From QZKY01 sp942492925 (GTDB taxonomy: Bacteria > Pseudomonadota > Gammaproteobacteria > Burkholderiales > Burkholderiaceae_D): DNA of 64,000 nucleotides. The stretch spans positions 868,001 to 932,000 of the forward strand of contig OW818641.1 of assembly GCA_942492925.1 (NCBI GenBank), written 5' to 3'. The notes beneath the pieces are model-generated. The model saw only the letters and a list, made by a program, of their open reading frames with translations. It was not told the DNA's origin and ran no database searches. The position numbers and the translations under genes were made by a program. Below, piece by piece: positions 17,568 through 25,396 of this stretch (the first letter of the stretch is position 1; every line of letters begins with the position of its first letter).

Positions 17568-18956
17568 TCAATTGTTGCCAAATGCACGGCGCGAACTTTC
17601 TGCGCTACGGGCATGCTTGGGGGCGCCCTTTTTGGGGTCTGCACCGGGTTTGGCAAAGGTGCGTTGACCGGGTTTTTGTGCGTTGGAGCGGCGCTTGTCG
17701 CCGGGTTTCCAGCCACTCGGTTTGCGAGCAGCGTTGCCGGAAGATTGCGATTTCTTCGGTTCCAATCCTTCAATCACGTTCACCGGTATTAATTGCTTTG
17801 TAAAACGTTCAATGCGTTTTACGTTTTGGCTTTCTGCATGGTTCGCCAGCGAAATGGCAAGGCCATTGCGTCCGGCACGTCCAGTGCGACCGATGCGGTG
17901 TACGTAGTCTTCGGCGAATTTCGGCAAATCATAGTTGACGACGTGCGTAATGGTCGGTACGTCAATGCCTCTGGCTGCGACGTCGGTGGCGACCAGAATT
18001 TTCACGTGGCCACTGCGCAGGCTGTTCAGGGTGCGATTGCGCGCACCTTGATGCATGTCGCCATGCAGTGCTGCGGCGGAAAAGCCCGCGATGTTCAGGC
18101 GATCGGCAATCATGTCGGCATCGCGTTTGGTGGCGGTGAAGACCATGGCTTGGTCAATGGCGCTGTCGCGCAACAAATGATCAAGCACCTTGTTTTTGTG
18201 TGATAAATCATCCACGAAATGCACGCATTGCAGGATGTTGTCGTGTTTGGTGGATGTGGTTCCAATGCGAATCACGACCGGATCACGTGTGATGCGTTTG
18301 GCCATGGTGCCGACCACGCCGTCAAGCGTGGCGGAGAACAGCATGGTTTGGCGTGCTTCCGGTGTGGCAGCGACGATTTTTTCGATGTCCTCAATGAAGC
18401 CCATGTCGAGCATGCGATCTGCTTCATCCAGCACCAGGATTTCCAGTTGCGAGAAATCGATCTTGCCGGAGTCCATGTGGTCAATCAGACGACCCGGTGT
18501 CGCTACCAGGATTTCCGGATTGCGGCTCAGCAGTTGCAATTGTTTCGGATAAGGCATGCCGCCGAGGATGGCCGCAGCTTTCACGCGACGCATTTGTGCG
18601 CCGTATTGTTCGGTGGCTTGGGTGACTTGCAGTGCCAGCTCGCGCGTGGGGGCCAGCACCAGCATTTTCGGTTGTGCGGGCTTGAAGCGCATGCGTTCGC
18701 CTTTGGCGCGTGCGGCTTGTTTTTCCTGATTTGGTGTTTTGCCGTTCGATGCTTGTGGTTCGGAGGCAAAGCGATGGAGTGCGGGCAGCATGAAGGCGGC
18801 TGTTTTGCCGGAGCCGGTTTGCGAAGAAACCAGCAAGTCGGCACCGCCGAGTGCAGCAGGAATCGCCTGTTGTTGCACAGGGGTCGGTTGGGTGTAACCG
18901 GCGTCGCCGACGGCTTTCAAAATGGCCTGATGCAGGCCGAGCGTTTCAAAGTTCAT
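17568..18956 (-). CDS. rhlE: DEAD-box ATP-dependent RNA helicase RhlE
   Basis: A 462-residue RNA helicase. The N-terminal Q-motif region (FETLGLHQAILKAVGDAGYTQPTPVQ) is followed by Walker A SQTGSGKT, DEAD at about 177-180 in LVLDEADRML, SAT in LFSATLDGV, and the helicase C motifs ARGIDVPTITHVVNYD and HRIGRTGRAG. The C-terminal 80 residues are basic and low-complexity, a common RNA-binding tail in RhlE proteins. An insert of about 30 charged residues lies after Walker A (EPQASNGKTPNQEKQ). RhlE proteins act in ribosome assembly and RNA decay. Confidence 0.94.
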   Translation of the reverse strand: MNFETLGLHQAILKAVGDAGYTQPTPVQQQAIPAALGGADLLVSSQTGSGKTAAFMLPALHRFASEPQASNGKTPNQEKQAARAKGERMRFKPAQPKMLVLAPTRELALQVTQATEQYGAQMRRVKAAAILGGMPYPKQLQLLSRNPEILVATPGRLIDHMDSGKIDFSQLEILVLDEADRMLDMGFIEDIEKIVAATPEARQTMLFSATLDGVVGTMAKRITRDPVVIRIGTTSTKHDNILQCVHFVDDLSHKNKVLDHLLRDSAIDQAMVFTATKRDADMIADRLNIAGFSAAALHGDMHQGARNRTLNSLRSGHVKILVATDVAARGIDVPTITHVVNYDLPKFAEDYVHRIGRTGRAGRNGLAISLANHAESQNVKRIERFTKQLIPVNVIEGLEPKKSQSSGNAARKPSGWKPGDKRRSNAQKPGQRTFAKPGADPKKGAPKHARSAESSRRAFGNN

Positions 18957-19247
18957 TCAATCTTTCAGTACAAACGACAAGGCTCATGCGCGAACGCACG
19001 AACAAAAAATGCAACAACAAGCGGACGAAATGACTTGCGGAACAAGGAAACTTCGGCACAAAAGCTTTGCGCCGGGAGAGTGCCATAAGGTGACGGGCAC
19101 AAGGGGCGGGAGGCTTTATATTCAGCGGCATTCCAGGGAATGCCCGATAGCTTGCGATGCTGCTCTAATTACAAAACTGCAACTGCGCGTGATGAAATAT
19201 CACGCGCAGCCGTGCATTATAACGGATATTTCAGAATCTGTTGCGAA

Positions 19248-20066
19248 TCAATCGTTGTCGCCACCGCGCTTGATGACGAACTCCTGATCCGGGTTCAGCC
19301 CCATCACATGCGAGAAACCACCGTCCACGTAGACGATGTCGCCAGTGATGCCGGAGGCCAGATCGGACAACAGGAAAGCGGCGGTATTGCCAACTTCCTC
19401 AATCGTGATATTGCGCCGCAAAGGTGCATGTTCGGCAACGAAATTCAGCAAAATGCCGAAATCCTTGATGCCGCTGGCCGCCAAGGTCTTGATCGGGCCA
19501 GCCGAAACGCCGTTGACGCGAATGCCTTTTTTGCCCAGCGAATCCGCGGAATAACGCACGCTGGCTTCCAGTGCCGCTTTGGCCATCCCCATCGTGTTGT
19601 AGTACGGGATGGCGCGGATGGCGCCCAGATAGGTCAGCGTCAGGCAGGACGACCCTTCCTTCAAAAGCGGCATGGCCGCCTTGATCATGGCCGGGAAGCT
19701 GTAAGCGGAAACGTCATGCGCAATTTTGAAAGCTTCGCGGGAAAGTCCGTCGAAGAAATCACCGGCAATGGCTTCGCGGGGGGCGAACGCGATGGCGTGA
19801 ACCAGACCGTCCAGGTGATTCCAATGCTTGCCGAGGTCGGCGAACAAGGCGTTGATTTGTTCGTCGCTGGTGACATCGCAGTCGAATATGAGATCGCTGC
19901 CGAATTCCTTCGCAAATTCGGTAATGCGTCCTTTGAAGCGTTCGCCGACATAGGTGAACGCCAGTTCAGCGCCTTCGCGCTTGCAGGCTTGCGCGATGCC
20001 GTAAGCGATGGAACGGTTGGATAATAATCCTGTAATCAGGATTTTCTTTCCTTGCAGAAATGCCAT
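19248..20066 (-). CDS. fabI: Enoyl-[acyl-carrier-protein] reductase (NADH)
   Basis: Last step of each fatty acid elongation cycle, reducing trans-2-enoyl-ACP. The product has 272 residues. Rossmann start LQGKKILITGLLSNRSIAYGIAQ is the FabI form, where SxxSIAxG replaces the standard GxxxGxG. The catalytic Tyr and Lys are in PYYNTMGMAKAALEAS, spaced Tyr-x6-Lys. The start at 20066 follows GGAG with normal spacing; the open frame continues upstream to 20165 but without conserved sequence. Target family of triclosan and isoniazid-like inhibitors. Confidence 0.96.
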   Translation of the reverse strand: MAFLQGKKILITGLLSNRSIAYGIAQACKREGAELAFTYVGERFKGRITEFAKEFGSDLIFDCDVTSDEQINALFADLGKHWNHLDGLVHAIAFAPREAIAGDFFDGLSREAFKIAHDVSAYSFPAMIKAAMPLLKEGSSCLTLTYLGAIRAIPYYNTMGMAKAALEASVRYSADSLGKKGIRVNGVSAGPIKTLAASGIKDFGILLNFVAEHAPLRRNITIEEVGNTAAFLLSDLASGITGDIVYVDGGFSHVMGLNPDQEFVIKRGGDND

Positions 20067-20169
20067 TTGTAACTCCGATAACGGGTTGTTTTGTTCGCTG
20101 ACGAGATTGTAGGCTGTAGTTGAGGTGGCAGCAACTATTTGTGCTTCATTGGCCAATTCGTTCAATTAG

Positions 20170-21648
20170 TTAGCCAGCGTCCTTCTTGGTTGATTTTTTG
20201 GCAGGCTTTTTTCGGGCTACCACTTTTTTATTGCCTTTTTTCCCCTTGCCTTTCGCTATTTTATACGGAACGTGGATTTCGAGTCGTGAACCGACCACGA
20301 GTTTGTTGCTGCTCAACCGGTTCCAGGATTTGATTTGCTCCGGTTTGACCCGATAGCGCTTGGCGAGCGAATTCAGCGTATCGCGTTTCTTGACTCTGAT
20401 TTTGATGCGTTTGCTCGACGGACCGTCGATGACGGTAGCGATGGTCGCGTGTTCGGCAATCTCGGGCGCGATATCTTTGTGCGGGTTTTTCCCGGATCGC
20501 GGCACCAGGAGGGTGGAGCCGGATTTCAACAGCATTTTCGGCGGGATATGATTCACTTCCCGCAAAGTTTGGGGCGTGGTGCTGAACTTTGCCGCAATGT
20601 CCTCGACTTTTTCCTTCGGCTTGGTCACCTTGTAAGTGGTCCAGGAAGAAAGCGCTTTCTTCGACTGATTCCACTCTTCCAGATTGGCCTTGAACTTGTC
20701 GGCGTTCTGGCGGGGGAGCAGAATATTGGTCGTGTTGCTGCCGGTGATGACGTATTGTCCGAATTGCGGATTGAGTGCGCGGAAATCGTCGACCGGCATT
20801 TCTGCCAGCGTAGCCGCGACTTTCACGTCCATGTCGTGCGTTTTGCGGATCGTGACGAAGAATGGCTGATCCTCGACTTTCGGCAGGGTGAGTCCGTATT
20901 TGCCGGGATGCGAAATGATGTACTTGACGGCTTGCAGCTTGGGTACGTAATCGCGCGTCTCCGGCGGCATGCGGCGCGACAAGTTGTTGAACGTGACGGG
21001 TTCGCGGGCGGCGCGGGTTTTGCGGATGGCTTTCTGGACGTTGCCCTCGCCGCAGTTGTAGGCGGCCAGGGCGATTTGCCAGTCACCGAACATGTTGTAT
21101 AGCCGTTGCATGTAATTCAATGCAGCTTCCGTCGACGCCATCACGTTGCGTCGCTCATCCTTGATCGAACTTTGATTCAGGTTGAAATTTTTGCCGGTGC
21201 CCGGCATGAATTGCCACATCCCGACGGCTTTGGCGTGCGAGCGCGCATGCGGATTGAACGCGGATTCGATGAAAGGCAGCAGGGCCAGTTCGGTCGGCAT
21301 GCCGCGCGCTTCCAGTTCCTGCACGATGTGGAACAAATAACGCGAGGCGCGGTCGGTGGTGCGCTGGATGTAGTCCGGGCGCGAAACATACCACTTCAGC
21401 TGGGCGTCAACGCGCGGATTGTCTTCGAGGTTGGGGACAGAAAAACCTTGGCGAATACGCTCCCAGATGTCGAATTCCTGTACCGAAATGTCGTTGACAG
21501 GCGCGGCCGCAGTTGACGGCGGCGTAAAAGCGATCAGATGAATATCTTTGCCTTGCGGCGGAATGGAAAGATCGTTGGCTTGCGCAACAAAGTTTGCGCA
21601 AAAAAACAATACCGCCAGTGCCAAAGATTTGACTGTCGTTTGTTTCAT
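20170..21648 (-). CDS. mltD: Membrane-bound lytic murein transglycosylase (MltD-like)
   Basis: Cleaves the glycan strands of peptidoglycan in the periplasm. The product has 492 residues. A signal peptide (MKQTTVKSLALAVLFFCANFVAQA) is followed by an SLT domain at about 95-230 with the catalytic Glu in LPFIESAFNPHARSHAKAVG and the motif MWQFMPGTGKNF. Two LysM peptidoglycan-binding modules follow (about 330-400 and 415-460). The tail is extremely Lys-rich (KGKGKKGNKKVVARKKPAKK). No lipobox Cys is seen after the signal peptide, unlike E. coli MltD, so it may be soluble. fabI follows it on the same strand after about 100 bases. Confidence 0.9.
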   Translation of the reverse strand: MKQTTVKSLALAVLFFCANFVAQANDLSIPPQGKDIHLIAFTPPSTAAAPVNDISVQEFDIWERIRQGFSVPNLEDNPRVDAQLKWYVSRPDYIQRTTDRASRYLFHIVQELEARGMPTELALLPFIESAFNPHARSHAKAVGMWQFMPGTGKNFNLNQSSIKDERRNVMASTEAALNYMQRLYNMFGDWQIALAAYNCGEGNVQKAIRKTRAAREPVTFNNLSRRMPPETRDYVPKLQAVKYIISHPGKYGLTLPKVEDQPFFVTIRKTHDMDVKVAATLAEMPVDDFRALNPQFGQYVITGSNTTNILLPRQNADKFKANLEEWNQSKKALSSWTTYKVTKPKEKVEDIAAKFSTTPQTLREVNHIPPKMLLKSGSTLLVPRSGKNPHKDIAPEIAEHATIATVIDGPSSKRIKIRVKKRDTLNSLAKRYRVKPEQIKSWNRLSSNKLVVGSRLEIHVPYKIAKGKGKKGNKKVVARKKPAKKSTKKDAG

Positions 21649-21714
21649 GGGAGTATGGCGAGCCGCGCGACAGCGCAGCCATGAAGGTAACTTCGAAAGT
21701 GTAAGAACGATGAT

Positions 21715-21746
21715 TCTGCCCGTCAAGCGAAAAATTCTCGGGCAGA
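21715..21746 (-). terminator. Hairpin just after rpiA
   Basis: TCTGCCCG (21715-21722) pairs perfectly with CGGGCAGA (21739-21746) immediately past the rpiA stop codon. Without a T run it is a weak terminator or an mRNA-stabilising stem between rpiA and mltD. Confidence 0.45.
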
Positions 21747-22430
21747 TCAGCGACGGAAGGTCATGACGTTCACGCCGGAAGGGGTGCCCAGCAGACAGAC
21801 ATCGGCACCCTGACGGGCAAAGAGTCCGACTGTGACCACGCCAACGATGTTGTTGATTTGGTCTTCCATTTCTGCCGGATTGACAATGGTTAGTCCCGTG
21901 ATGTCGATAATTATGTTGCCGTTATCGGTGAGGAAAGGCGTGTTTTTATCTTTGTTCATGCGCAGATGCGGCTTGCCGCCGATGGCAGCCAGTTTGCGCG
22001 CGACCACGGCCCTGGCCATCGGCACCACTTCCACGGGTAACGGGTATTGACCGAGAACGCCGACCAGTTTCGAGTTATCGGCAATGCAGATGAATTTATC
22101 CGATGCGGAGGCAATGATTTTTTCGCGCGTGAGCGCGCCACCGCCGCCCTTGATCATGGCGCCTTGCGGGTCGATTTCATCCGCGCCGTCGATGTAGACG
22201 GGAATCGCATCGACATCGTTGAGATCGACAACGGGAATGCCGTGGGATCTTAATCGCGTGGCCGTGGCTTCCGATGATGCAACGGCGGCTTTGATGAGAT
22301 GTTTTTTCTTTCCGAGTTCATCGATGAATAGATTTGCAGTGGAGCCAGTGCCGACGCCAAGAATGCTGCCTTCAACGATGTAATCGATAGCAGAGCGGGC
22401 AACAGCCAGTTTGAGTTGATCTTGATTCAT
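21747..22430 (-). CDS. rpiA: Ribose-5-phosphate isomerase A
   Basis: Interconverts ribose 5-phosphate and ribulose 5-phosphate in the pentose phosphate pathway. The product has 227 residues. Key segments are LGVGTGSTANLFIDEL (phosphate loop), YIDGADEIDPQGAMIKGGGGALTREKI (catalytic Asp and Glu) and the late PLPVEVVPMA. It is divergent from pgi across a 207-base gap, so pgi, tal and rpiA form a sugar-phosphate cluster. Confidence 0.96.
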   Translation of the reverse strand: MNQDQLKLAVARSAIDYIVEGSILGVGTGSTANLFIDELGKKKHLIKAAVASSEATATRLRSHGIPVVDLNDVDAIPVYIDGADEIDPQGAMIKGGGGALTREKIIASASDKFICIADNSKLVGVLGQYPLPVEVVPMARAVVARKLAAIGGKPHLRMNKDKNTPFLTDNGNIIIDITGLTIVNPAEMEDQINNIVGVVTVGLFARQGADVCLLGTPSGVNVMTFRR

Positions 22431-22637
22431 GATTCATGAGCATGGGAACGGAAGAGAATGTCGAATTTTATACCAATTATGTGGGAATCTTGACGTTGCG
22501 CAGGCATGACAAGGACGAAAAGAGGGGCGGAAGGGTTCACAACCGATACTTGCAGAACTTATAATGGGGCTGCAGTGTGAAGGTTTGTTGGCTCGTGCTT
22601 TCTCGAAGTCTTGTTCTCACAAGGAGTGTGACGCATC

Positions 22638-24290
22638 ATGCGACAACCGGCAATGAATCAGCTTGCATCCTATCGAGCCTTGCAGGAACATGCAACGCAG
22701 GCTAAGACGTGGCAAATGCGCGACCTGTTTGTGCAATCGCCCCAACGCTTTCCGGCCATGACGGCTTCTGCTGCCGGACTGTTTCTCGATTATTCCAAGA
22801 ATCGCATCAGTGAGATCACGCTCAAATTGCTCGCCGATCTGGCGCGCGAGCGCGGCGTGGAAACGCAGCGTGCCGCGATGTTTGCCGGTGAAAAATTCAA
22901 CAACACCGAACACCGCGCCGTACTACACACAGCCTTGCGCGCGCCGCGCACGCTTAAACTGAGCATCGACGGTCAGGATGTGGCGCGTGATGTGCATGCA
23001 GTGCTGGATCGCATGGCGGCATTCACGAAGCGTGTGCACAGCGGACAATGGGTCGGCTATACCGGCAAGAAAATTTCAGACATTGTGAACGTCGGCATCG
23101 GTGGATCCGATCTCGGCCCGAAGATGGTGTGTCTGGCGTTGCGCACGGTTGCGCAACCGGGTATCCGCATGCACTTCGTTTCCAATGTCGATGGTCACGA
23201 TATGGATGCTACGCTGAAGCAAGTGAATCCTGAGACGACATTGTTTATCGTCGCATCCAAAACGTTCACCACGATGGAAACGATGCTCAACGCCAGTTCT
23301 GCGCGCACCTGGTTTTTGCGCCATGGAAAAGAATCGGATCTTCCCAGGCATTTTGTGGCCGTCTCCACGAACGAGGCGGGCGTCAAGGCATTTGGCATTG
23401 ATCCAGACAATATGTTCCCGTTCTGGGATTGGGTCGGCGGACGATACTCAGTCTGGTCGGCGATCGGTCTGGCGGTGGCGCTTGCAGTCGGCTATGAACG
23501 CTTCGCGGAATTTCTGGCAGGGGCGCATGCGATGGATGAACATTTTCGCACTGCACCGATGGAATCGAACATGCCGATGATCATGGGACTCATCGGATTG
23601 TGGAACCGGAATTTTCTCGGCTTCTCGTCATTGTCGATAGCGCCGTATCACCACGATCTCGCACGTTTCTCCGCGTATTTGCAGCAGCTCGTCATGGAAA
23701 GCAACGGCAAGACTGTGATGAAAGATGGCTCGCCCGTGGGTGTGGCGACCTGTCCGGTGCTCTGGGGCGATATTGGCACCAACGGGCAGCACGCGTATTT
23801 TCAATTGCTGCATCAAGGTGCAGATGTGATCCCGATCGATTTTATCGCTGTGCTCAAAGCAGGTCATGCGCTGCCGGGACATCAGGACGCCTTGCTGGCG
23901 AATTGTTTTGCGCAAGCCGAAGCCTTCATGCGCGGCAAGACGGCGGATGAAGTGCGCACCGATTTGCGCGCGCAAAAGATAAGCGAAGCGGAAATCCAGA
24001 TGCTGGTGCCGCACCGCACTTTCCCCGGCAATCGTCCGAGCAACATGATTTTGATGGATGCGCTAACCCCCGCAACGCTGGGTGCGCTGCTTGCGCTGTA
24101 CGAACACATCACGTTCGTGCAAGGCGTGCTGTGGGGGGTGAACAGTTTCGATCAGTGGGGCGTCGAACTGGGCAAGGTGCTGGCGCAAAACATTCAGCAG
24201 GAATTGACGGGGGCGCCGGTGCCGGAGCGGCATGACAGTTCGACGAATGGACTCATAGCGCGAGCGCGCGCCGCCAAGCAGAAAAGATAG
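22638..24290 (+). CDS. pgi: Glucose-6-phosphate isomerase
   Basis: Interconverts glucose 6-phosphate and fructose 6-phosphate. The product has 550 residues. Signatures: NVGIGGSDLGPKMVCLAL, the PGI signature GGRYSVWSAIGLAVALAVGYERF, and the C-terminal SFDQWGVELGKVLAQNI containing the catalytic Lys. AAGGAG lies 12 bases before the ATG at 22638; an alternative ATG at 22653 (MNQLASYRAL) is too far from it. It lies upstream of tal on the same strand. Confidence 0.96.
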   Translation: MRQPAMNQLASYRALQEHATQAKTWQMRDLFVQSPQRFPAMTASAAGLFLDYSKNRISEITLKLLADLARERGVETQRAAMFAGEKFNNTEHRAVLHTALRAPRTLKLSIDGQDVARDVHAVLDRMAAFTKRVHSGQWVGYTGKKISDIVNVGIGGSDLGPKMVCLALRTVAQPGIRMHFVSNVDGHDMDATLKQVNPETTLFIVASKTFTTMETMLNASSARTWFLRHGKESDLPRHFVAVSTNEAGVKAFGIDPDNMFPFWDWVGGRYSVWSAIGLAVALAVGYERFAEFLAGAHAMDEHFRTAPMESNMPMIMGLIGLWNRNFLGFSSLSIAPYHHDLARFSAYLQQLVMESNGKTVMKDGSPVGVATCPVLWGDIGTNGQHAYFQLLHQGADVIPIDFIAVLKAGHALPGHQDALLANCFAQAEAFMRGKTADEVRTDLRAQKISEAEIQMLVPHRTFPGNRPSNMILMDALTPATLGALLALYEHITFVQGVLWGVNSFDQWGVELGKVLAQNIQQELTGAPVPERHDSSTNGLIARARAAKQKR

Positions 24291-24340
24291 AAGGTTGTTG
24301 TGAGCAGCTGTTTACTAACCAATTTCAAGAAAGCACAGCC

Positions 24341-25276
24341 ATGAACCAACTCGAACAATTAAAACAATACACTACCGTCGTTGCCGACACCGGCGATTTT
24401 CAATCGATCAAGGCTTTCACGCCGCAAGATGCGACGACCAACCCCTCCCTGATTTTGAAAGCGGTGCAGAAAGTCGATTATCAGTCCTTGCTGGAAAAGG
24501 CGGTGCGCGATCATAAGAACCAATCGACCGAAGTGATCATCGATAATTTGCTTGTCGGGTTCGGCCAGGAAATTTTGAAGATCGTGCCGGGACGGGTATC
24601 TACCGAAACGGACGCGCGCTTATCGTTTGATACGCAGGGCACGATTGCGAAAAGCCGCGAACTGATCCGCCTGTACGAAGCGGCCGGCACCAAACGCGAT
24701 CGCGTGTTGATCAAAATTGCGTCGACATGGGAAGGCATCAAGGCTGCGGAAGTGCTGGAAAAAGAAGGCATTCGCTGCAATCTGACATTGCTCTTCTCCT
24801 TGCCGCAGGCGATAGCGTGCGCGGAGGCCAAAGTGCAACTCATCTCGCCGTTCGTCGGCCGCATCTACGATTGGTACAAGCAAAAGAACAACAAGGAATA
24901 TGTCGGTGCGGATGATCCGGGTGTGCAATCGGTCAAGCGCATTTATGCGTATTACCGCAAGTTCGACTACAAGACGGAAGTCATGGGTGCGAGTTTTCGC
25001 AACACCTCGCAAATTACCGAGCTGGCTGGCTGCGATTTGCTGACGATCAGTCCGGACTTGTTGCAAAAGCTTTACGAATCTGAAGCACCGATGCCGCGCA
25101 AACTCAGCATGGAGATCGCCAAGGCCGATCCGATCCAGAAAATCAATCTGGATGAAAAAACTTTCCGTCTGATGCTGAACGACGATGCCATGGGGACGGA
25201 GAAACTCGCCGAAGGCATTCGCGTTTTCTGTGCCGATATCGTCAAGCTGGAACAAATGATCGACAAAATGCGCTAG
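24341..25276 (+). CDS. tal: Transaldolase (TalB type)
   Basis: Transfers dihydroxyacetone units in the non-oxidative pentose phosphate pathway. The product has 311 residues. The class I transaldolase signature VADTGDFQSIKAFTPQDATTNPSLIL is at the N terminus, and the Schiff-base lysine is in VLIKIASTWEGIKAAEVLEKEGI (about K125). SPFVGRIYDWY and MGASFRNTSQITELAGCD complete the active site. It is 50 bases after pgi, probably in the same transcript. Confidence 0.96.
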   Translation: MNQLEQLKQYTTVVADTGDFQSIKAFTPQDATTNPSLILKAVQKVDYQSLLEKAVRDHKNQSTEVIIDNLLVGFGQEILKIVPGRVSTETDARLSFDTQGTIAKSRELIRLYEAAGTKRDRVLIKIASTWEGIKAAEVLEKEGIRCNLTLLFSLPQAIACAEAKVQLISPFVGRIYDWYKQKNNKEYVGADDPGVQSVKRIYAYYRKFDYKTEVMGASFRNTSQITELAGCDLLTISPDLLQKLYESEAPMPRKLSMEIAKADPIQKINLDEKTFRLMLNDDAMGTEKLAEGIRVFCADIVKLEQMIDKMR

Positions 25277-25307
25277 ACGTGTTTTGCAATTCGGACAGGA
25301 GGGCGTC

Positions 25308-25391
25308 ATGAAAAGTGGCTCGTTGAGTGTGTTTTTTTGTGATGTCCTCTTTCTACATGGCAGCGCGGGCGAGTCTGCGTTGAACGGGTAG
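25308..25391 (+). CDS. Candidate 27-residue leader peptide before the P-type ATPase
   Basis: An ATG at 25308 follows an excellent ribosome site (AGGAGGGCGTC) and opens a 27-codon frame, MKSGSLSVFFCDVLFLHGSA followed by GESALNG, ending TAG at 25391. The stop is 5 bases before the ATPase start, which itself has only a weak ribosome site. The layout suggests translational coupling or a regulatory leader peptide. No homologue is recognised. A run of seven Ts (VFF codons) lies inside the frame. It is supported by the ribosome site and position only. Confidence 0.45.
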   Translation: MKSGSLSVFFCDVLFLHGSAGESALNG

Positions 25392-25396
25392 TCACC

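Noticed and set aside
17156..17803. Open frames on both strands between the GGDEF gene and rhlE
   Set aside because: No ribosome sites, no recognisable protein features; part overlaps the rhlE terminator and the rhlE 3' end.
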